From NCBI GenBank assembly GCA_036004405.1, contig DASYRM010000101.1:1-10049 (forward strand): 10,049 nt of DNA, written 5' to 3'. A model generated the notes under the pieces. The model ran no database searches and had not been told where the DNA came from. It saw only the letters and a list, made by a program, of their open reading frames with translations. Every line of letters starts with the position of its first letter. Position 1 is the stretch's first letter. Positions 5,007 through 10,049 of the stretch are shown one piece after another. Both the position numbers and the translations under genes were made by a program. Origin of the DNA: DASYRM01 sp036004405. Lineage in GTDB: Bacteria; Acidobacteriota; Vicinamibacteria; Vicinamibacterales; UBA2999.

Positions 5007-8000
5007 GTGACACGACCCTCATCCCCCTCGCCCGCCCAGGGCCAGCACGCGGCCGACGACGACGAATTCGCGATCGAAGTCGACGCCCTCATCAACGAGC
5101 TCGGTGTCGGTGTCGACGCCTCCTCCATCGAAGTCGAGGCCGTCGAGCCGCCGCAATCGGCCGACGCGAAGGACGAGGACGACGACGGCTTCGTCGCCCT
5201 GAACTTCGAGGACGCGTCCGGCGAACCGCTCGACGATCTCGACGTCGACGCCATCTGGTCCAAGAACCGCCCGATCGACCCCGAGGTCCACGAGGCCGAA
5301 ATCGCCCTGGTCGAGGCCCACGCCAAGGCCCGGATGGCGGCCGAGGTCGCCCAGGTCAAGGCGCAAGCCGCCGCCGAGCGGCAGGCCGAGCTCAGTCGTC
5401 TGGAACAGGAAGCCGCGGTCCGGCGCGACGCCGAGGTGGCAGAAGCGCGGGCACAGGCCGAGGCCGCGGCGCGCGAGTCGCTCCTCCACGAACTGCAGCG
5501 CCTCGAGGCCGAGAGCGAATCGCGCCGCGAGACGGCGGTGGCCGAAGCCCGGGCCCAGGCCGAAGTCTCGGCCCGCGAATCACTGAAAGCCGAGCTGGAC
5601 CGTCTTCAGCACGAAGCGACGGCGTCTCGTGAGGCTGCGGTCTCGGACGTCCGGTTGCAGGCCGAAACCGCCGCCCGCGAATCGTTGCAAGAGCAGCTGA
5701 CGCGCCTCGAACAGGAAGCGGCGGCGCGACGCGGCGTTGAAGTGGCGGAAGCGCGCGCACAGGCCGAGCAGGCGGCGCGCGAAGCGTTGCAGCAGCAGCT
5801 CGAACGGCTGCAGCACGAAGCGGCCGCCACCCGCGAAGCCGCCGTCTCGGACGTGCGCCTCCAGGCGGAGCAGGCGGCGCGGGAGTCGCTGCAGGCCGAG
5901 CTCGCGCGCGTCGAACAGGAAGCCGCGGCGCGGCGCGACGCCGAAGTCGCCGAAGCCCGCGCCCAGGCGGAAGCCGCCGCCCGCGAAGCGCTCGCCCTGG
6001 AACTGCAGCGGGTCGAAGCCGACGCCGCCGCCCAGCGCGAAGCCGCGGTCGCCGAGGCGCGCGCGCAGATGGAACAGGCCACGCGGGAGTCGTTCGCCGC
6101 GGAGCTGGCCCGGCTCGAAGCAGAAGGCGAAGCCAAGCAGGAAGCGGCGGTCGCCGAAGCGCGCGCGCAGGCCGACGCCGCCGCCCGCGAATCGCTGAAG
6201 CACGAGCTCGAACGGCTCGAGAAGGAAGCCGCGGCCAAGCGTGAGGCCGCCGTCGCCGATGCGCGCGCGCAGGCCGAGGCCGCGGCCCGCGAGGCGCTGC
6301 AAGCCCAGCTCGCGCGCCTCGAAGAGGAAGCCGTCGCCCGGCGGGAGAAGGAAGTCTCCGACGCGCGCGAGCAGGCCGAAGCCGCGGCCCGCGAGGCGCT
6401 GGCCGTCGAGTTGAAGCGGCTCGAGACCGAAGCCGCGATGCGGCGCGAAACCGCCGTCGCCGAGGCGCGCGCCCAGGCCGAAGAGGCGAGCAAGGACGCG
6501 CTCCAGGCCGAATTGATCCGGCTGGCGCAGGAGGTCACGGCCAAGCGCGAGGCCGCGGTCGCCGAAGCGCGGCGTCAGGGCGAGCAGGCCGGTCGAGAGT
6601 CGGCCAAGGAATCGCTGAACGCGGAGCTCAAACGGCTCGAGGACGAAGCGGCGGAGAAGCGCGAGGCGGCGGTCGCCGACGCCCGCGCGCAGGCCGAGGA
6701 CATCGCACGCGCGGCCCTGTCCGCCGAGCTCGCGCGCCAGGACGCCGAAGCCGCCCAGAGGCGCGAGGCCGCGGTGGCCGACGCCCGCGCCCAGGCCGAG
6801 CAGACCGCGCAGCAGGCGCTGCAGCACGAGCTCGCGCGGCTCGAGGCCGAGGCGGCGCAGAGACGCGAGGCGGCAGTAGCCGACGCCCGCGCGCAGGCCG
6901 AACATCAGGCGCAGGAGACGCTGCAGCAGGAGCTGGTGCGGCTCGAAAGCGAAACGGCGCAGAAGCGCGACGCGGCGGTGGCCGATGCGCGCGCCCAGGC
7001 CGAGGCGCAGACGCGCGAGGCGCTGGGCGTCGAGGTCGAGCGCGTCAAGTCGGAGACCGAAGAGAAGCTGCGGCGCGAACTAGAGCGCGCGCGGACCGAG
7101 CTCGGTCAGGTGCGGGCCGAGGCGATGCTCGAAGCGCGCATGGCGGCCGAGAAGGCCACCAACCGCATGCTCGAGGAAGAAGTGGCGCGCGTCCGCTCCG
7201 AGACCGAGGCGCAGCTCGGGCAGGAACTGGCGCAGCTGCGCGAGCAGGCCGAGACCGCACGCCGCCTGCAGGCGCAGGCGCAGCAGCAGGCCGAAACCAT
7301 TCGTGAGCAGGCCGCACGCGACGTGCAGTCGGCGGCGCAGAAGGCCGCGGCCCGCGCCTTCGAGGTGGAAGCTGTCCGCATCCGTGCCGAAGCCGAAGCG
7401 CGGCTCCGCGAAGAAACCGAGCGCGCCCGCCTCGATGCGCAGGCACAGCTCGAGCGCGAGGTCGCGCGGCTGCGCAGCGAGAACGATGAGCGGCGCGCCG
7501 CCGACTTCGCGGACGTGCGCGCGCAGATGTCGGAGCTGAAAGAAGCCGCGCTGGCCGCGAAGGCCGCCCCCGCGGCGCCGGCCCCGCGCGTCGAGGCGCC
7601 GCCGCCCCCGCTGCCCGCCGACGACGACACGTTCTCCGATCCCGACGCCGACGAGAACTTTGCGGCGGCCGGCTGGATCCCGGCCGTGAGCGGCGCAGCA
7701 GCGCCCGCGGCGGGCCAGTGGCGCAAGTGGGCCGCCGGCGCCGGCGTCCTTGCCGTGGCGCTCGTGGCCGGCATCGTCGTGCTCGGCCGTCCCGCCACGA
7801 TGCGCCGTGGAGAAGCCCCCGCACCGCCTGCCGAAACGGTCGCGCCCAGCGCTGCCAAGGCGCCCGAGACCGAGGCCACCGCCGCGCCACGCCCGCAGCG
7901 CGCCGCGCGCAACGCACCAGCGGCGGCCGCGGCGGCCCCGGCGCCCGCGCCGGCCACCGCGCCACCGCCGTCCAGCGGGTCCGGGTCGGCGATGCTGACG

Positions 8001-8522
8001 GTGTTCTCGCGCATCCCGCTCGACATCTACCTGGAAGGCAAACGGATCGGCACGACCGACGACGGCCAGTTGATCGTCCCGCCCGGCAACCACCGCTTCG
8101 AACTGAGCAGCCGCCGCTACGGCTACCGTGGCGACGTGACGGTGTCGCTGCAGCCCGGCCAGATGACGACGCACACGGTGACGCTCCCCTCCGGCGTACT
8201 CCGGGTGCGCGGCGCTGCCGGCACCGAGGTGTGGGTCGAAGGCGAGCACATCGGCGCGCTGCCGCTGGCCGACGTGACCGTGCCGATCGGCACCCGCGAA
8301 GTGGTGTTCCGCCATCCGCAGCAAGGCGAGCGCCGGCAGATGATCGAGGTGGGCGCGGGAGCGCCGGCCGAGATTACGGCGTCGTTCGGCGCCGCGCCGC
8401 CGGCCGAAGCGGCGGCGGTTCCGGCACCGGCAGCTCCCGCGCCGAGCGCCACTGCGCCAGCCGCACCGCCGCGCCTGGCGCCGCTCAGCGCACCGCGCGC
8501 GCGCGCCAACACCGTCCAGTAG
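5007..8522 (+). CDS. Giant repeat coiled-coil protein with single transmembrane segment and PEGA-like periplasmic domain
   Basis: The product has 1171 residues starting at GTG 5007; a GGA at 4996-4998 is the only ribosome-site hint and no better in-frame start is seen. Residues 14-95 are strongly acidic and low-complexity. Residues about 96-850 are one long Ala/Glu/Arg/Gln-rich helical region with sixteen tandem 34-residue repeats (134-681), then irregular coiled coil. An acidic, Pro-rich linker (852-900) leads to 'QWRK' and a transmembrane helix (908-927). A Pro/Ala linker (932-990) is followed by two PEGA-like beta modules (about 992-1060 with 'IPLDIYLEGKRIGTT' and 'VPPGNHRFEL'; about 1062-1127 with 'TEVWVEGEHIGALPL' and 'VPIGTREVVF') and a Pro/Ala tail. 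Positive residues before the helix predict a cytoplasmic coiled coil and periplasmic PEGA end. A scaffold linking cytoplasm and envelope is likely by analogy with large coiled-coil organisers; no specific function is known. It probably forms an operon with 8548-9387. Confidence 0.93.
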   Translation: MTRPSSPSPAQGQHAADDDEFAIEVDALINELGVGVDASSIEVEAVEPPQSADAKDEDDDGFVALNFEDASGEPLDDLDVDAIWSKNRPIDPEVHEAEIALVEAHAKARMAAEVAQVKAQAAAERQAELSRLEQEAAVRRDAEVAEARAQAEAAARESLLHELQRLEAESESRRETAVAEARAQAEVSARESLKAELDRLQHEATASREAAVSDVRLQAETAARESLQEQLTRLEQEAAARRGVEVAEARAQAEQAAREALQQQLERLQHEAAATREAAVSDVRLQAEQAARESLQAELARVEQEAAARRDAEVAEARAQAEAAAREALALELQRVEADAAAQREAAVAEARAQMEQATRESFAAELARLEAEGEAKQEAAVAEARAQADAAARESLKHELERLEKEAAAKREAAVADARAQAEAAAREALQAQLARLEEEAVARREKEVSDAREQAEAAAREALAVELKRLETEAAMRRETAVAEARAQAEEASKDALQAELIRLAQEVTAKREAAVAEARRQGEQAGRESAKESLNAELKRLEDEAAEKREAAVADARAQAEDIARAALSAELARQDAEAAQRREAAVADARAQAEQTAQQALQHELARLEAEAAQRREAAVADARAQAEHQAQETLQQELVRLESETAQKRDAAVADARAQAEAQTREALGVEVERVKSETEEKLRRELERARTELGQVRAEAMLEARMAAEKATNRMLEEEVARVRSETEAQLGQELAQLREQAETARRLQAQAQQQAETIREQAARDVQSAAQKAAARAFEVEAVRIRAEAEARLREETERARLDAQAQLEREVARLRSENDERRAADFADVRAQMSELKEAALAAKAAPAAPAPRVEAPPPPLPADDDTFSDPDADENFAAAGWIPAVSGAAAPAAGQWRKWAAGAGVLAVALVAGIVVLGRPATMRRGEAPAPPAETVAPSAAKAPETEATAAPRPQRAARNAPAAAAAAPAPAPATAPPPSSGSGSAMLTVFSRIPLDIYLEGKRIGTTDDGQLIVPPGNHRFELSSRRYGYRGDVTVSLQPGQMTTHTVTLPSGVLRVRGAAGTEVWVEGEHIGALPLADVTVPIGTREVVFRHPQQGERRQMIEVGAGAPAEITASFGAAPPAEAAAVPAPAAPAPSATAPAAPPRLAPLSAPRARANTVQ
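5406..7049 (+). repeat. Sixteen in-frame tandem 102-base repeats encoding 34-residue helical units
   Basis: From codon 134 to 681 the protein repeats a unit of the form xEAAxxREAAVAEARAQAE followed by xAARESLxxELxRLE. Fifteen copies are 34 residues and copy 12 is 38 (four extra residues around 'ESAKESLNAEL'). Copies 3 and 5 share the variant 'SDVRLQAE' and a leading His, and copies 4 and 6 resemble each other, indicating a two-unit duplication. Synonymous positions differ between copies, so this is an old protein-level repeat rather than a recent exact DNA duplication. Confidence 0.93.
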
Positions 8523-8547
8523 CGTCGAGCGCGTTCGAGCGAGGCGA

Positions 8548-9387
8548 ATGAAGCCGCGCTCGACTACCATTACGCGCATGGCGGCGCGTGCGCGGGCCCT
8601 CGTCGTGATCGTCGGGCTGCTGCTCTCCACGACGGCCGCGGCGGCACAGCGGCAGGAGCCGTTCACTCCCGAAGTCGGACAAAAGGGCAAGGACGTCGTG
8701 TGGGTACCGACGCCCGAGCCGCTCGTCGAGAAAATGCTGGACCTGGCCAAAGTGGGCCGGGGCGACTTCGTCATCGATCTCGGCTCCGGCGACGGCCGCA
8801 ACGTCATCGGCGCCGCCAGGCGCGGCGCCCGCGCGCTGGGCGTCGAATACAACCCCGACATGGTGGAGCTGTCGCGCCGCAAGGCGGCCGATGCGGGCGT
8901 GGCCGGCCGGGCGAAGTTCGAGCGCGGCGACATGTTCCAGGCCGACATCTCGCGCGCCACGGTCATGGCGCTCTTCCTGCTGCCGAGCAATCTCCTGCAG
9001 CTGCGGCCGAAATTTCTGGCGCTCGCGCCCGGATCGCGTATCGTGTCGAACACGTTTCTCATCGCCGACTGGCCGCCCGATGCCAGCGTGTCGACCGACG
9101 AAGCCTGTGAGATGTGGTGCGAGGCGCACCTCTGGATCGTGCCGGCGCAGGTCGCGGGACGGTGGCGCCTTCGGCGCGGCGAGCTGGCGCTCACGCAGAC
9201 GTTCCAGAAGCTGACCGGCACCCTGACGATGGACGGCAAGGAAACCCCGGTGACCGGCACGCTGCGCGGCGCCGACATCGAGCTCTCGAGCGGCGCGGTA
9301 TCGTGGAAGGGCCGTGTCCGGAACGGGGCGCTGGAACTTCAGGCCGGCGACGGCCGTCGGATCAAAGCGACACGCGTAAGCGGATGA
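8548..9387 (+). CDS. Class I SAM-dependent methyltransferase-like protein with signal peptide
   Basis: The product has 279 residues from ATG 8548. An in-frame ATG at 8578 gives a tidier signal peptide but has no ribosome site; 8548 has GAGG only three bases upstream, so the start is open between the two. Residues 11-33 look like a signal peptide or anchor (ARARA, hydrophobic run, TTAAAA/Q). The catalytic domain shows motif I 'VIDLGSGDGR' (75-84), the acidic end of beta 2 in 'GVEYNPDM' (98-105), 'ERGDMF' (125-130) and a 'LLPSNLLQLRP' helix (144-154), the order typical of Rossmann methyltransferases. From about 203 a beta-rich tail ('GRWRLRRGELALTQTFQ', 'TGTLTMDGKETPVTGTL') resembles a small lipocalin-like or beta-sandwich add-on. 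Export would be odd for an enzyme needing SAM; the hydrophobic stretch may only anchor it at the inner membrane. It lies 25 bases after the coiled-coil gene and probably shares its transcript. The target molecule is unknown. Confidence 0.88.
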   Translation: MKPRSTTITRMAARARALVVIVGLLLSTTAAAAQRQEPFTPEVGQKGKDVVWVPTPEPLVEKMLDLAKVGRGDFVIDLGSGDGRNVIGAARRGARALGVEYNPDMVELSRRKAADAGVAGRAKFERGDMFQADISRATVMALFLLPSNLLQLRPKFLALAPGSRIVSNTFLIADWPPDASVSTDEACEMWCEAHLWIVPAQVAGRWRLRRGELALTQTFQKLTGTLTMDGKETPVTGTLRGADIELSSGAVSWKGRVRNGALELQAGDGRRIKATRVSG

Positions 9388-9424
9388 ACCGTCCGGACAC
9401 TCCCACGCAGCACAGGATCTGGCA

Positions 9425-9443
9425 AACCGGCATCACGCCGGTT
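9425..9443 (+). repeat. Small hairpin between the methyltransferase and nfeD genes
   Basis: AACCGGC and GCCGGTT form a perfect 7-base stem with loop ATCAC in the 79-base gap (9388-9466). No T-run follows, so it is at most a weak terminator or a leader hairpin. It lies 10 bases before the strong ribosome site of the next gene and may separate two transcription units. Confidence 0.4.
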
Positions 9444-9452
9444 CGCGCCGAC

Positions 9453-9458
9453 AGGAGG
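9453..9458 (+). promoter_or_regulatory. Strong ribosome binding site of the NfeD gene
   Basis: AGGAGG lies eight bases before ATG 9467 and is the best Shine-Dalgarno seen in the window. It fixes this start and suggests high translation of the NfeD/SPFH pair. Confidence 0.75.
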
Positions 9459-9466
9459 CAGCGGCC

Positions 9467-9895
9467 ATGACGTGGTGGTTATGGGTGGCCCTCGGGCTGG
9501 TGCTCGGCGCCATCGAGCTGGCGACTCCGGGCGGGTTCTTCGTCATCTTCTTCGGTGTCGGTGCCGTCGTGGTGGGGCTGGCGCAGCTGGTCGGGCTCGG
9601 GCTGCCGGCATGGGGACAGTGGCTGGCGTTCCCCATCCTCGCCATCGTGGCGCTGCGCCTCTTCCGGCGGCCGCTGCTCGCGCGGCTGCAGCCGGCCGGC
9701 ACCGACACGGTGGATTCGATGGTCAGCGAAGTCGCCGTCCCGGTGGCGGCCATCGAGCCCGGACAGCATGGCCGGGCCGAACTGCGGGGAACGCTCTGGT
9801 CGGCGCACAACGTGGGCGCCACGGCCGCCGGCGCCGGACAGCGCTGCCGCGTCGTCGCCGTCAACGGTCTTCAACTCGACATCCGTCCGGAATGA
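9467..9895 (+). CDS. NfeD family membrane protein, short form (NfeD1b type)
   Basis: The product has 142 residues. Three hydrophobic helices occupy about 3-20, 24-45 and 50-66, with the 'GAIELATPGGFFVIFF' pattern typical of NfeD proteins. A soluble C-terminal OB-fold domain (about 85-140) carries 'GQHGRAELRGTLWSAHN' and 'GAGQRCRVVAVNGLQLDI', matching the family pattern G-x-x-G-x-x ... W-x-A ... G-x-x-V-x-V-x-x-x-G-x-x-L. There is no N-terminal ClpP-like protease domain, so this is the short form, comparable in size to E. coli YbbJ. Short NfeD proteins are partners of SPFH/stomatin proteins at the inner membrane, where they are thought to help organise or stabilise oligomers. The next gene encodes exactly such a protein, eight bases downstream, so the pair is an operon and the assignment is well supported. 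Confidence 0.93.
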   Translation: MTWWLWVALGLVLGAIELATPGGFFVIFFGVGAVVVGLAQLVGLGLPAWGQWLAFPILAIVALRLFRRPLLARLQPAGTDTVDSMVSEVAVPVAAIEPGQHGRAELRGTLWSAHNVGATAAGAGQRCRVVAVNGLQLDIRPE

Positions 9896-9897
9896 GG
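9894..9897 (+). promoter_or_regulatory. Ribosome binding site of the SPFH gene, overlapping the nfeD stop codon
   Basis: GAGG starts inside the TGA stop of the NfeD gene and stands six bases before GTG 9904. It supports the GTG start and suggests that the two genes are translated in a coupled way. Confidence 0.6.
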
Positions 9898-9903
9898 TGA
9901 TAC

Positions 9904-10049
9904 GTGGAAGCGACGCTTGTCGTCCTCGTGCTCGCAGTACTGCTGATTATCTTCATCCTGTTCAAGACGGCGGTCGTGGTGCCGCAGCAGAATGCCATCG
10001 TCGTCGAGCGGCTGGGCCGTTATCACGCCACGCTCAATGCCGGCTTCCA
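9904..10049 (+). CDS. SPFH/Band 7 stomatin-like protein, QmcA type (partial, 3' end outside window)
   Basis: The frame opens at GTG 9904 and runs for 48 codons to the right edge. Residues 3-22 are a single hydrophobic membrane helix, followed by 'FKTAVVVPQQNAIVVERLG' and 'RYHATLNAGF', the near-invariant start of bacterial stomatin-like SPFH proteins such as E. coli QmcA (YbbK). These proteins form large rings or microdomains at the inner membrane and work with NfeD partners and membrane proteases. The NfeD gene directly upstream confirms the assignment. Only the N-terminal part is visible, so completeness of the SPFH domain and the usual C-terminal coiled coil cannot be judged. Confidence 0.92.
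   Translation, partial: MEATLVVLVLAVLLIIFILFKTAVVVPQQNAIVVERLGRYHATLNAGF

Noticed and set aside
4820..5632. Plus-strand frame starting in the intergenic region and overlapping the coiled-coil gene
   Set aside because: The first 60 codons cover the operator region without coding character, and the rest is an Arg/Gly/Pro-rich out-of-frame reading of the coiled-coil gene.
5580..6905. Minus-strand reading frame with a regular Leu/Gly/Arg repeat pattern
   Set aside because: The periodicity is the mirror of the 102-base repeats on the plus strand; there is no start context or domain of its own.
5406..7049. TPR repeats suggested by the 34-residue period
   Set aside because: The units lack the TPR pattern of Trp/Leu-Gly-Tyr/Ala/Pro positions and have no helix-breaking turns; they read as continuous charged helix.
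5406..7049. CRISPR or minisatellite array
   Set aside because: There are no exact repeats with unique spacers; the frame is open throughout and copies differ at synonymous positions, so it is coding repeat.
7080..9278. Minus-strand reading frame of 732 codons
   Set aside because: It runs antisense across the coiled-coil end and most of the methyltransferase gene, which both have clear family motifs. Its Arg/Gly-rich composition is that of an antisense frame.
9425..9443. Intrinsic terminator after the methyltransferase gene
   Set aside because: The 7-base stem is followed by CGCGCC and not a T-run, so only a hairpin is claimed.

Overview
The window is a GC-rich bacterial segment with tightly packed genes. 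It contains secreted proteins of a type abundant in Acidobacteriota (a DUF6152 protein, several 'GxW ... GxWxGD-LVVxT' beta-rich secreted proteins, an MBL-fold protein with the tail usual in that phylum) and a PEGA-type membrane protein. A Vicinamibacteria-like acidobacterium is the best guess. This is inferred from gene content only; no rRNA or other phylogenetic marker is present.

Left half, minus strand (4769 down to 1): five consecutive genes read as one operon, with gaps of 44, 20 and 10 bases and finally a 4-base ATGA overlap. In transcription order they are a secreted protein (3966-4769), a DUF6152 protein (3520-3921), a lipoprotein paralogue of the first gene (2648-3499), a two-domain protein with a C-terminal metallo-beta-lactamase fold (859-2637), and a further secreted protein that runs off the left edge (1-862). 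All five have export signals. Four of them carry what looks like the same module: a GxW entry, a 'QC' cysteine, a 'GxSxGxWxG' hairpin and a second cysteine near the module end. The MBL domain has lost the Zn1 ligands but kept all Zn2 ligands. The operon therefore looks like a periplasmic set built from repeated copies of one poorly described domain. Its substrate cannot be told from the sequence.

Centre (4770-5006): a 237-base divergent intergenic region. It holds a -10-like box placed so that the first minus-strand gene could be leaderless, a perfect 12-base palindrome, and a 9-base inverted repeat with 22-base centre spacing. These are operator candidates between the two divergent units.

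Right half, plus strand (5007 to the end): a very long protein (1171 residues) with an acidic N-terminus, sixteen tandem 34-residue Ala/Glu/Arg helical repeats, one transmembrane segment and a periplasmic PEGA-like C-terminus. It is followed 25 bases later by a class I SAM-dependent methyltransferase-like protein that carries a signal peptide. After a 79-base gap with a small hairpin come a short NfeD protein and the start of an SPFH/stomatin-like protein, a well-known membrane-microdomain pair.
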